From Hamadaea tsunoensis DSM 44101 (GTDB taxonomy: Bacteria > Actinomycetota > Actinomycetes > Mycobacteriales > Micromonosporaceae): a DNA stretch of 64,000 nt. Positions within the stretch are counted from its first letter, which is position 1. The number at the start of each line of letters is the position of its first letter. Position numbers and translations under genes: made by a program. Where the stretch lies: contig NZ_AUAX01000007.1 of assembly GCF_000428945.1 (NCBI RefSeq), positions 248,001 to 312,000 of the forward strand, read 5' to 3'. The notes beneath the pieces are model-generated. The model worked only from the letters and a program-made list of their open reading frames with translations. It was not told the origin of the DNA and did no database searches. This document shows positions 7,820 to 15,396 of this stretch, piece by piece.

Positions 7820-7871
7820 CGATGACAGTCCCTGACATCACGTGCTAGGCTGATGACAGTAACTGACATCA
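7820..7871. promoter_or_regulatory. tandem TetR operators and divergent promoter
   Basis: Two near-identical dyads, 7820-7840 (CGATGACAGTCCCTGACATCA, read in two halves GATGACAG and CTGACATC) and 7851-7871 (TGATGACAG-TAA-CTGACATCA), are 31 bp centre to centre, three helical turns. ATGACA (7822-7827), 17 bp, then TAGGCT (7845-7850) forms a plus-strand promoter for the SDR gene; one dyad covers the -35 and the other the start region. The minus-strand -10 of the TetR gene is just left, at 7812-7817. Confidence 0.75.
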
Positions 7872-7964
7872 AGCACCGGCATCCGCGGCCGGCTCGCGGC
7901 CACAGATCGGCAGCACGGCTGAACAGCGCGGACCAGGGCCGGTCGTCACCTCGGAGGTCATCCC

Positions 7965-8885
7965 ATGCACGTCTTCGTCACCGGCGCGTCCGGCTGGATC
8001 GGGTCCGCCGTCGTTCCGGACCTGCTCGCCGCCGGCCACACCGTCACCGGTCTGGCCCGCTCCGAGGCGTCCGCCGACGCGCTGACCGCCGGCGGCGCCC
8101 AGGCGCTGCGCGGCACGCTGGCCGATCTGGACCTCCTGCGCGCCGCCGCGGGCGACGCCGACGCCGTGATCCACCTGGCGTTCCAGCACGACATCGCGTT
8201 CTCCGGCGGCTTCGACGCCGCCGCGACGGCCGACCGCCTCGCCGTGGAGGCCATGGGCGCCGCGCTCGCCGGTTCGGACCGTCCGTTCGCGATCGCCTCC
8301 GGTCTGCTCGGCCTGCACGGCGATTCCGGAACCACCGTCACCGAGCTCGGCGGTCACGGCACGGTCGTGGGGGGACAAGGTCCGCGTCAGCGGCACGCGA
8401 CCGCCGAGTTCACGCTCGCACTTGCCGAGCAGGGCGTACGCTCGTCGGTCGTGCGGCTCGCCCCGACCGTGCACGGAGACGGCGACGAGGGCTTCATGGC
8501 GACTCTCGTACGCGTCGCCCGCGATCGTGGCGTCGCCGGCTACCTCGGGGACGGGAGCAGCCGGTGGCCGGCCGTGCACCGGCTCGACGCCGCCCGCCTG
8601 TTCCGCCTCGCGATCGAGGAGGCGCCCGCGGGTTCCACGTTGCACGCGGCCGCTGACGAGGGCGTGGGGATGAAGGACATCGCCGAGGTCTTCGGCCGGC
8701 ACCTGAACGTTCCCGTGGCCGAGATCCCCGCCGCCGACGCCGCGGCGCACTTCACGTGGCTCGCCGGTTTCGTGGGGCTGGACAGCCCGGCATCGAGCGC
8801 GCTCACGCGGAAGCTGCTCGGCTGGCGGCCGGAGCAGCCCGGCCTGCTCGCCGACCTCGACCAGGGGCACTATTTCGGCGCCTGA
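7965..8885 (+). CDS. NAD(P)-dependent extended SDR / epimerase-like oxidoreductase
   Basis: 306 residues. N-terminal Rossmann motif 'VTGASGWIGSAVVPDLLAAGH' and 'DADAVIHLAF' fit the atypical/extended SDR group; the usual YxxxK is not in place, and 'RQRHATAEFTLALAEQGVRSSVVRLAPTVHG' occupies that region, as in the SDR_a subgroup annotated as nucleotide-sugar epimerase-like. Regulated, by position, by the divergent TetR protein. ATG follows TCGGAGG at about 7949-7955. Typical of inducible detoxification pairs; substrate unknown. Confidence 0.85.
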   Translation: MHVFVTGASGWIGSAVVPDLLAAGHTVTGLARSEASADALTAGGAQALRGTLADLDLLRAAAGDADAVIHLAFQHDIAFSGGFDAAATADRLAVEAMGAALAGSDRPFAIASGLLGLHGDSGTTVTELGGHGTVVGGQGPRQRHATAEFTLALAEQGVRSSVVRLAPTVHGDGDEGFMATLVRVARDRGVAGYLGDGSSRWPAVHRLDAARLFRLAIEEAPAGSTLHAAADEGVGMKDIAEVFGRHLNVPVAEIPAADAAAHFTWLAGFVGLDSPASSALTRKLLGWRPEQPGLLADLDQGHYFGA

Positions 8886-8987
8886 CGCCGGACACTCCCG
8901 ACGCCGGACCGCTCCGCCGCCGGTTCGAGCCGAACGCCAGTGGGACGCGTGGTCCGGACGGCCCCGGCGTCGGGCAGAATCGCGGGT

Positions 8988-10037
8988 GTGCTCGTGACGA
9001 CGATCGACTACCACACCGGCGGCGAACCGTTCCGGATCGCGACGTCCGGCGTACCCGAGATTCGTGGTGCCACTGTCCGTGACCGCCGCGAGTACGCGCG
9101 TAACAGCCGGACCGTCGACGCCGTACGCCGGTTCGTGTGTCACGAGCCTCGCGGGCACTCGGACATGTACGGATGTTTCCCGGTGCCCCCGGATGACGAC
9201 GGCGCGCATCTGGGCGTGCTCTTCTGGCACAAGGACGGGTTCTCGACGGCCTGCGGGCACGGCACCATCGCGCTCGGCGCGTGGGCGGTGGAGTCGGGGC
9301 TGGTACCCGCGGCGCCCGACGGTACGACGGACGTGGTGATCGACGTTCCCTCCGGTCGGGTGACCGCGCGGGTGGCCTGCCGGGGCGGAGTGATCGAGTC
9401 GGTGACGTTCGTGAGCGTCGCGTCCTATGTGCTCGGTCGCGACGTCCCCGTACGCACGGCACGCGGGACCGTCCTGGTCGACGTCGCCTACGGCGGGGCC
9501 ATCTACGCCAGCGTTCCGGCGAAGGCGTTCGGGCTGACCGTCAGCGCCGAGCACCACGACGCGCTGATCGCGGCCGGGCGGGAGGTCAAGAACGCGCTGG
9601 CGGACTCGGAGGTCGCGCGCCACCCGAGCGACGACCGGCTGTCCGGGATCTACGGCACCATCCTGTACGACGACCTCGGCGACACGGACCTCGGCGGGGT
9701 CGGCGGCAACCCGCACCAGCGCAACGTGACGATCTTCGCGGACGGCGAGGTGGACCGGTCGCCGTGCGGCTCCGGAACGGCCGCCCGGGTCGCGCTGCTC
9801 GCCGCCGACGGCCGGCTCGGCCCCGTCCACGGGAGCCATGAGGCAGGCTCGGGCCGGGTGCTGCGGCACGACTCGATCGTGGGTTCCACGTTCACGGCCA
9901 GGGTCGCCGGAACGACCGAGGTCGAGGGACGCCCGGCCGTACTGCCGGAGGTCGAGGGGATGGCGTACCGGACCGGGGAGCACCGGTTCACGCTCGATCC
10001 GCGCGACCCCGTCGGCCGTGGCTTCCTCCTGCGCTGA
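8988..10037 (+). CDS. proline racemase / hydroxyproline epimerase family protein
   Basis: 349 residues. Two catalytic cysteines are present: C89 in 'TACGHGTIALG' and C260 in 'DRSPCGSGTAAR', the two-base pattern of proline racemases and 4-hydroxyproline epimerases, whereas trans-3-hydroxyproline dehydratases have Thr at the second place. 'TIDYHTGGEPFRI' at the N-terminus and 'RGHSDMYGCF' are also typical. Start GTG at 8988 (GTG 8994 is possible); CAGAAT 7 bases upstream could be its -10. No hydroxyproline catabolic genes flank it, so substrate is open. Confidence 0.88.
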   Translation: MLVTTIDYHTGGEPFRIATSGVPEIRGATVRDRREYARNSRTVDAVRRFVCHEPRGHSDMYGCFPVPPDDDGAHLGVLFWHKDGFSTACGHGTIALGAWAVESGLVPAAPDGTTDVVIDVPSGRVTARVACRGGVIESVTFVSVASYVLGRDVPVRTARGTVLVDVAYGGAIYASVPAKAFGLTVSAEHHDALIAAGREVKNALADSEVARHPSDDRLSGIYGTILYDDLGDTDLGGVGGNPHQRNVTIFADGEVDRSPCGSGTAARVALLAADGRLGPVHGSHEAGSGRVLRHDSIVGSTFTARVAGTTEVEGRPAVLPEVEGMAYRTGEHRFTLDPRDPVGRGFLLR

Positions 10038-10113
10038 GGTCGACCCTGCCCACACGGCGGGCCTTGGCGCGGTGCGCCTGCCTGGACGGGTGGTGGCGGC
10101 GTACCATCACGCG

Positions 10114-10503
10114 GTGATCAATGGGGTGCACACGATTCTGTTCAGCTCCGACGCCGAGGCGGACCGCGTCTTCCTGCGCGACGTGCTCAGCCTCGACAGC
10201 GTCGACGCCGGCGGCGGCTGGCTCATCTTCAAGTCTCCGCCCGGCGAGATCGCGGTGCATCCCGAGACGCCGGCCGAGCCTGCCGCGCCTGAGCCCGCCA
10301 CCGACGGGCCCGCGGCGCATCACGAGCTGTTCCTGATGTGCGACGACCTCGACGTGACGCTGAGCGGGCTCGCCGCGCGCGGGGTCGAGGTGAACGGCGA
10401 GCCGCGCCGCGAGCGGTGGGGCGTCGTCGCGGAGATCCGGCTGCCCAGCGGGTCGCCCATGGGGATCTACCAGCCGGCGCATCCCACGGCCCACGGTCTC
10501 TGA
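10114..10503 (+). CDS. VOC (glyoxalase/bleomycin resistance) family protein
   Basis: 129 residues with the two beta-alpha-beta-beta-beta halves of the vicinal oxygen chelate fold: 'INGVHTILFSSDAEADRVFLRDVL.L' and 'HHELFLMCDDLDVTLSGLAARGVEV', ending 'LPSGSPMGIYQP'. GTG at 10114 is supported by TACCAT at 10102-10107, six bases upstream, with no RBS, so a leaderless transcript. Metal ligands are weakly preserved. Function unknown beyond the fold. Confidence 0.82.
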   Translation: MINGVHTILFSSDAEADRVFLRDVLSLDSVDAGGGWLIFKSPPGEIAVHPETPAEPAAPEPATDGPAAHHELFLMCDDLDVTLSGLAARGVEVNGEPRRERWGVVAEIRLPSGSPMGIYQPAHPTAHGL

Positions 10504-10593
10504 GGCCTGTCGACCGGCGGCACCGTCAGGCGCTGCGGCCGGCTGAGATCGCCGACACCACGGGTGCATGCTCGGTCCGCTTATCGTGGGTGC

Positions 10594-11304
10594 ATGGGTG
10601 AGGCTGACACTGGCGTGAACGCCACCAGTCATCCGCTCGACGATCCCGTGCGGTCCGCGCTCACCGGACCGCACGCCCATCTGGCCGAAGTGCGTGGCAG
10701 AGTCATGCGCTACCCGCCCGACGTCCTGAAGTTCGTCGCGATCCCATACCCGGCCACAGCAGATGATTGGGCCGAAGCGGCCGCGTGGGCCGGACCGGAG
10801 CAGGTGGGAGTCGGGGTCGTGGTGGCGCCGCCGGCCGACTGGCTGCTCAGCTCCGTCGGCCAAGGGCTTCAGCTCGTCGAGGACCGCGTCCGACCGCGGT
10901 TCGACGCTGAGGCCGTGCGACTGGGACCGGCTGACGTGCCCGAGATCGTCGAGTTCGTCGCCCGCCACCGCAACGGGCGCCGGTTCCCGCCCCGCACCCT
11001 GGAAACCGGCACCTACCTGGGATTCCGCCGCGGCGGTGCGCTGGTTGCGATGGCCGGTGAACGGCTGCGTCCGGCCGGCTGGTCCGAGCTCAGCGCCGTG
11101 TGCACCGACCCCGCGTACCGCCGTCAGGGTCTCGCCACCCGGCTGGTCCTCGCGCTCGTCGCCGGCATCCACGAGCGTGGCGACGCCGTGTTCCTTCACG
11201 TCGAAGGCGACAACGTCGAAGCGATCGCGCTCTACGAGCGGCTCGGGTTCCGGCTGCGCAGGCCGATCTCGATGGCGCGGGTCCACATTCCCCCGAACCC
11301 GTGA
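10594..11304 (+). CDS. GNAT-family N-acetyltransferase
   Basis: 236 residues; the C-terminal GNAT domain shows the acetyl-CoA loop 'DPAYRRQGLATRLV' (about 175-188) and 'ALYERLGFRLRR' near the end. The N-terminal 100 residues are the FR47-associated region. It is a clear paralogue of the GNAT at 36389: both carry 'GTYLG(F/I)RRGGAL(V/I)A(M/V)AGERL' and 'CTDPAYR.QGLATRLV'. ATG lies six bases after TATCGT (10582-10587), a leaderless layout. The stop overlaps the following Nudix reading frame. Confidence 0.88.
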   Translation: MGEADTGVNATSHPLDDPVRSALTGPHAHLAEVRGRVMRYPPDVLKFVAIPYPATADDWAEAAAWAGPEQVGVGVVVAPPADWLLSSVGQGLQLVEDRVRPRFDAEAVRLGPADVPEIVEFVARHRNGRRFPPRTLETGTYLGFRRGGALVAMAGERLRPAGWSELSAVCTDPAYRRQGLATRLVLALVAGIHERGDAVFLHVEGDNVEAIALYERLGFRLRRPISMARVHIPPNP

Positions 11305-11333
11305 GTGTCGAGGCGAGAGTGAGGGTCACCGCC

Positions 11334-11825
11334 ATGGCCCGATTCCGACCGGCGGTCCGCGCCATCCTGGTAGATGAAGAAGACCGTGTGCTGCTATGCC
11401 GGCTGGAGTTTGCGGAGTCGGGCCGCGACGTCGTCGTTTGGACCGTTCCAGGCGGCGGAGTGGAACCCGGCGAGGACAGGATGACCGCGTTGCAGCGGGA
11501 GTTGGATGAGGAGGTAGGGCTTCACCTGACCGCCGATCCGCCGCAGGTATGGCATCAACAGGTCCGCTGGCCGCACCGCGACAACGGCTTCGACGGCGTT
11601 CGCAACGACTACTTCCTGGTGCGCACCAGTGCATTCGATCCTCGCGGCTCGATGACCGACGAACAGCTGGCTCAGGAGTGCCTCATGGGATTTCGCTGGT
11701 GGAGTCTGAGCGAGCTGCACGAGTATTCCGGGCCCGCCGTGTTCGCACCACCAGGGTTCCCCGCTCTTCTGCGCGCGCTGTTGTTGGACGGAGTACCCGC
11801 CAGCCCCATAGCTATCAGCTCGTAG
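11334..11825 (+). CDS. Nudix hydrolase
   Basis: 163 residues. The Nudix box 'GGGVEPGEDRMTALQRELDEEVGL' region (about 41-63) keeps GX5EX7REUXEEXGU. ATG at 11334 has GAGGG 9 bases upstream; a GTG at 11301 overlapping the previous stop (GTGA) would add 11 residues and cannot be excluded. It forms a run with the GNAT upstream and the phosphatase downstream. Nudix enzymes hydrolyse nucleoside diphosphate linked compounds; substrate not evident. Confidence 0.85.
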   Translation: MARFRPAVRAILVDEEDRVLLCRLEFAESGRDVVVWTVPGGGVEPGEDRMTALQRELDEEVGLHLTADPPQVWHQQVRWPHRDNGFDGVRNDYFLVRTSAFDPRGSMTDEQLAQECLMGFRWWSLSELHEYSGPAVFAPPGFPALLRALLLDGVPASPIAISS

Positions 11826-11872
11826 AGGGTTATTCGATCGTCGGACAGCCGACGTTCGGCGAAACTGTCGGG

Positions 11873-12427
11873 ATGGCCCTGGTCTACCTGGTGCAGCACG
11901 CGCACAAGCAACCCGAGCCAGGCGACCCGGGCCTGACCGACACCGGTGAGCGGCAGGCCGCAAGGACGGGCCAATGGCTGGGCCGGTTGGGCTTGCGCGC
12001 CGTCTACAGCAGTCCCATGCGTCGCGCGTGGCAGACCGCCGAGCCGATCGCCGCGCTGCACGGGTTGACGGTTCGCCCCGATGAACGGCTGCGCGAACGC
12101 ATGAACTGGGACGGCACTCAGCCGCTGGAGGAGTTCATGGCCGACTGGACCCGCTGCGTGCACGATCGCGACTTCGTGCCACGAGCGGGTGACTCGTCGC
12201 GGCAGGCGGGCTCCCGAATGGCCGAATTCTTGCGAGAGGTAGCAGATCAGCCCGGCCCCGTGGCAGCGGTGTCGCATGGCGGCGTCACCGTCGATCTACT
12301 GCGTACGCTGCTGGGCGACCAAGCATTGCCGGCGTCATTGCTGTACGAGGGCGTTCCGTCGTGCGCCATCACGACATTCAAGGCGCTGACGGTGGTGGAG
12401 ATCGCCCATACCGACCACCTGCTGTGA
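11873..12427 (+). CDS. histidine phosphatase-like protein with degenerate RHG motif
   Basis: 184 residues of the phosphoglycerate-mutase-like fold: 'LTDTGERQA', 'VYSSPMRRAWQTAEPIA', 'ERLRERMNWDG' and the second His in 'VAAVSHGGVTVDLLR'. The signature 'L-V-R-H-G' at the N-terminus reads 'LVQHAHKQP', so the nucleophile His is kept while the phosphate-binding Arg is Gln and Gly is Ala. Activity may be reduced or altered. No clear RBS; ATG chosen because the fold starts immediately. Confidence 0.75.
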   Translation: MALVYLVQHAHKQPEPGDPGLTDTGERQAARTGQWLGRLGLRAVYSSPMRRAWQTAEPIAALHGLTVRPDERLRERMNWDGTQPLEEFMADWTRCVHDRDFVPRAGDSSRQAGSRMAEFLREVADQPGPVAAVSHGGVTVDLLRTLLGDQALPASLLYEGVPSCAITTFKALTVVEIAHTDHLL

Positions 12428-12484
12428 ATGTCGGCTGTTGAGTGACCGGCTCGTCGAGCACACCTATTTGGAGGTCCAAGCCCG

Positions 12485-12916
12485 ATGGTGAATGACGACC
12501 TTCTTCGCCGGCTTCGGACTGAACAGGCCCGGGCGCTGCTCGACCACGCCGAGCCGCACTACGCGGTGATGCTGGCCTGCGATCTGCTGGTGGCCGGCGT
12601 CGACGGCGAAGCCGTGACGGCGCTCGCCTCCGAGTCGGCTCGGAGCCTGCCGGCACACAGCGCGAATCGGCGCCTCGCGGCGGTGGTCTCCGAACTCGGG
12701 CTCCCCGAGCTGGCCATGCGTCTCGAAGACGTCCTCGGCGGGCAGGCCGACGATGGACTGCGCAGCGAGCTTGCCGCGTTGGCCCGGACCATCCTGAACC
12801 GCTTGACGGCGGGTCAAGAGCGTTATTCGTTCAATGATCTTCGATGGAGTCGCCGGTGGTGCCGTGATCGGCCAGCGACTCGTCCTGAGTGGACGCAACG
12901 GCCGGTGGGCTCGTGA
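12485..12916 (+). CDS. hypothetical protein, all-helical
   Basis: 143 residues; helix-rich from 1 to about 118 ('LLRRLRTEQARALLDHAEPHYAVMLACDLLVAG...'), then a tail 'LRWSRRWCRDRPATRPEWTQRPVGS' of different, Arg/Trp-rich composition that may be out-of-frame or non-native sequence. ATG preceded by TTGGAGG at 12469-12475. No family recognised. The 315 bases after it contain no convincing gene, so its 3-prime end may have been rearranged. Confidence 0.55.
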   Translation: MVNDDLLRRLRTEQARALLDHAEPHYAVMLACDLLVAGVDGEAVTALASESARSLPAHSANRRLAAVVSELGLPELAMRLEDVLGGQADDGLRSELAALARTILNRLTAGQERYSFNDLRWSRRWCRDRPATRPEWTQRPVGS

Positions 12917-13231
12917 CCACACAGGAGATCCTCGCCGACCGGCCGTCGCGGGTGGAGATTATGACGGGCTTGACCAGCGGGCAAGTCGATCGTCTGCTTG
13001 GCGGCGTTCTCTGCGTGCGAGCGATGGCACAGGAAGCCTGAGCTGTCTGCTGCCGGCGTGCGGTGTGCCTCAGGTCAAGGCGGATACCGCCTGGTACCTG
13101 GTGGCCGCACCCAACACGCTGATGATCAGCGCGCTTGCGAACGGCAGCAGCCCCGGCCACCGGACTCCGGGGCGCGGGAAGCGGCTCAGCAGGCGGCGCG
13201 AGCGTACGGCACGGTCACACCGCAGGTCCGG
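12917..13231. other. intergenic stretch without a supported gene
   Basis: Both strands were read. One plus frame carries a protein-like fragment (around 13065-13140, 'VPQVKADTAWYLVAAPNTL'), but it has no proper start, RBS or codon bias and runs into a nonsense tail, so it may be the worn remnant of a gene. I see no hairpin or promoter of note. Confidence 0.4.
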
Positions 13232-13771
13232 TCATCGGGTTGGCATGGTCTGGTAGAGGTCGAAGCCGCGGCGCAGGTAGTTCTCCAGCGCGTACGGGTG
13301 GTCGGCGCTCGACGTGTGCAGCCACAACCGGGTCGCGGCGGGCGCCTCGCGGAACGCGATCCGGGCCGCCTCGACCAGGAACGGGCCGCCGACCCCGCCG
13401 CCGACATGGGCCGGGACCAGGCCGAAGGTCTCCAGCTCGACCTCGTCGGCGCCGGCCTCGTCCACGGCGAACCGCAGCGACGCCAGCCCGATCGCGGTGC
13501 CCGTGCGGCCGTGGAGGACCCCGCCGCGGTGCAGGGTCCAATGGCGGGTGTCGGCGCGGGTCGCGTACTCGGCCCATTGTGGGTCGGTCCAGTGACCCGT
13601 CGGCCAGTCCCAGGGGGCGCCGATCGCCACGGTGGTGTCGCGGACGACGCGGGGATCGGTCTGCTCCACGATGGTCACATCGGCCGGGAGGCGGCGCGAG
13701 GCGCGTACGGCCTCGGGGGAGCGGACCTCCAGGTAGTACAGGGTCTCACCGGTTCTGCTGCTGGCCGACAT
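13232..13771 (-). CDS. GNAT-like acetyltransferase
   Basis: 179 residues. The central beta strands and 'VELETFGLVPAHVGGGVGGPFLVEAARIAF' followed by 'TRLWLHTSSADHPYALENYLRRGFDLY' match the acetyl-CoA binding core and C-terminal 'A..fY...GF' of GNAT enzymes; the loop is Gly-rich rather than the common Q/RxxGxG/A. Divergent from nothing obvious: the MerR gene follows in the same direction upstream. Substrate unknown. Confidence 0.72.
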   Translation of the reverse strand: MSASSRTGETLYYLEVRSPEAVRASRRLPADVTIVEQTDPRVVRDTTVAIGAPWDWPTGHWTDPQWAEYATRADTRHWTLHRGGVLHGRTGTAIGLASLRFAVDEAGADEVELETFGLVPAHVGGGVGGPFLVEAARIAFREAPAATRLWLHTSSADHPYALENYLRRGFDLYQTMPTR

Positions 13772-13830
13772 GACGCGATCTTGGCAGTGGGCGGGCCGCC
13801 GGGGCTACGTGATGATCACCACGCGGGGCG

Positions 13831-14193
13831 TCAGGGCAGCTGGCCTTCGTACCAGCCGATCTTCGCCTGCAGGTGGCGGTACTGGTCGGCGAGCAGCGCC
13901 AGGTGCTCCTCGACCGCCTTCGCGTGCTCCCGCAACAGATTCAGCCGTTCGGTCAGCGTCTGCTCGCCGTCCCGGGCGAGTTCGGCGTACCGCTGCATGT
14001 CGCTGATGGGCATGCCGGTGTCGCGCAGGCAGCGCAGGACGCCGAGCCACTCGAGGTCGCCGTCGGTGAAGACGCGGTGGCCGGACGAGCTGCGCACGAC
14101 CCCGCTCAGCAGGCCGATGCGCTCGTAGTAGCGCAGAGTGTCGAGGCTGAAGCCGCTACGGGTCGCGGCGCCGGAGGGGGTGTAGGTGCTCAC
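13831..14193 (-). CDS. MerR-family regulator
   Basis: 120 residues. N-terminal winged helix 'GFSLDTLRYYERIGLLSGVVRSSSGHRVF' (about 14-42) and a long C-terminal coiled-coil helix (about 80-115) are typical of the small organic-compound-sensing MerR subgroup; no metal-binding cysteines. The GTG start lies 7 bases from a TATCTT box (14201-14206, minus strand). Divergent from the aldo-keto reductase at 14277, with a 20-bp perfect palindrome between them, so it is most likely its activator. Confidence 0.92.
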   Translation of the reverse strand: MSTYTPSGAATRSGFSLDTLRYYERIGLLSGVVRSSSGHRVFTDGDLEWLGVLRCLRDTGMPISDMQRYAELARDGEQTLTERLNLLREHAKAVEEHLALLADQYRHLQAKIGWYEGQLP

Positions 14194-14200
14194 CGTGCCA

Positions 14201-14242
14201 AAGATAGCGGCTTGACCTGGAGCGCGCTCCAGGTTGAATCCT
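14201..14242 (+). promoter_or_regulatory. MerR-type promoter with 20-bp palindromic operator
   Basis: ACCTGGAGCG-CGCTCCAGGT (14215-14234) is a perfect 20-bp dyad. It lies between TTGACC (14212-14217) and AATCCT (14237-14242), a spacer of 19 bp, the stretched spacing that MerR proteins correct by twisting DNA. The reverse promoter -10 of the regulator gene is at 14201-14206, so one operator probably controls both. Confidence 0.8.
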
Positions 14243-14276
14243 GGGCCGGAACACCGACCACGGAGGGATTTTCAGG

Positions 14277-15287
14277 ATGGAAACGACGAAGCGCACGCTG
14301 GGCCGGTCCGGCGTCGAGATCAGCGCGCTCGGCATGGGCTGCTGGGCGATCGGCGGCCCGTACAGCGACGGCACCTCCCACTACGGCTGGGGCGACGTGG
14401 ACGACGCCGAGTCGATCCGGGGCGTACGCCGGGCGCTGGAACTCGGCGTCACCTTCTTCGACACGGCCAGCAGCTACGGCGCCGGGCACAGCGAGGTCGT
14501 CCTCGGGCAGGCGCTGGGCGGCGTTCGGGCCGATGTCGTGGTGGCGAGCAAGTGGGGCTACACGTTCGACGAGGCGAGCCGGACCGCGCTGGGGATGGAC
14601 GACAGCGTCCCGTACCTGCGGTCGTGCCTGGAGGGGTCGCTGCGGCGGCTCGGTACCGACTACGTCGACGTCTACCAGCTGCACATCGGCGACATGGCGA
14701 TCCCGCAGGCGCTGGAATTCATCGAGCCGCTGGAGGAGCTCGTCGCCGAGGGCAAGCTGCGCGGCTACGGCTGGAGCACCGACGACCCCGAGCGCGCCGC
14801 CGCCTTCGCCGAGGCGGGGCCGCACTGCGTGGCCGTGCAGTACGACATGTCCGTGCTCGCCGACCGGCCCGCGATGGTCGAGACCAGCGAGCGCCTCGGC
14901 CTCGCGGGCATCATCCGCGGCCCGCTCGCGATGGGTCTGCTGAGCGGGAAGTACGCCGACGGCCGCGCCGTCGCCGCCAACGACATCCGCGCGATGGACG
15001 TGCCCTGGATGACGTACTTCCAGGCCGGTGCCGGGGCGCCCGAGTGGGTCGCCCGCGTCGAACGGCTGCGCGAGATCTTTGCGACCGGTGGGCGTACGCC
15101 GGCCCAGGGCGCGCTGGCGTGGCTGTGGGCGCGCAGCGAGACGGCGATCCCGATCCCGGGCTTCCGGTCCGTGCAGCAGGTCGAGCAGAACGCGGGCGCC
15201 CTGGAGCTCGGGCCGCTGAGCAAGGAGGAGTTCGCGGCGGTCGAGGACGTGCTCGCGGAGCTCCGCGGCGGGTTCGCCGCCGAGTGA
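14277..15287 (+). CDS. aldo/keto reductase
   Basis: 336 residues, a TIM-barrel AKR. The tetrad is visible: Asp and Tyr in 'FFDTASSYGAGHSE', Lys in 'VVASKWGY', His in 'VYQLHIGD'; cofactor loop 'AIPIPGFRSVQQVEQN' near the C-terminus. RBS GGAGGGATTTTCAGG upstream of ATG. Under the MerR-type promoter just upstream, so likely induced by an aldehyde or ketone-like toxicant; this last point is inference. Confidence 0.93.
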   Translation: METTKRTLGRSGVEISALGMGCWAIGGPYSDGTSHYGWGDVDDAESIRGVRRALELGVTFFDTASSYGAGHSEVVLGQALGGVRADVVVASKWGYTFDEASRTALGMDDSVPYLRSCLEGSLRRLGTDYVDVYQLHIGDMAIPQALEFIEPLEELVAEGKLRGYGWSTDDPERAAAFAEAGPHCVAVQYDMSVLADRPAMVETSERLGLAGIIRGPLAMGLLSGKYADGRAVAANDIRAMDVPWMTYFQAGAGAPEWVARVERLREIFATGGRTPAQGALAWLWARSETAIPIPGFRSVQQVEQNAGALELGPLSKEEFAAVEDVLAELRGGFAAE

Positions 15288-15396
15288 GCCCATGTCCCAG
15301 GGGCGGGCGAGTCCCGGGTCAAGGGAAGGTTAAGGCAGCCACAAGACTCGCGCCGCTCATTGTGGACACGCCGAACCTGTTGGTACCACGGACACG

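Noticed and set aside
12834-13256. Gene on the plus strand covering the 12.9-13.2 kb gap
   Set aside because: The frame starts inside the preceding gene, has no RBS, and only a short stretch looks protein-like, so it is at best a remnant.
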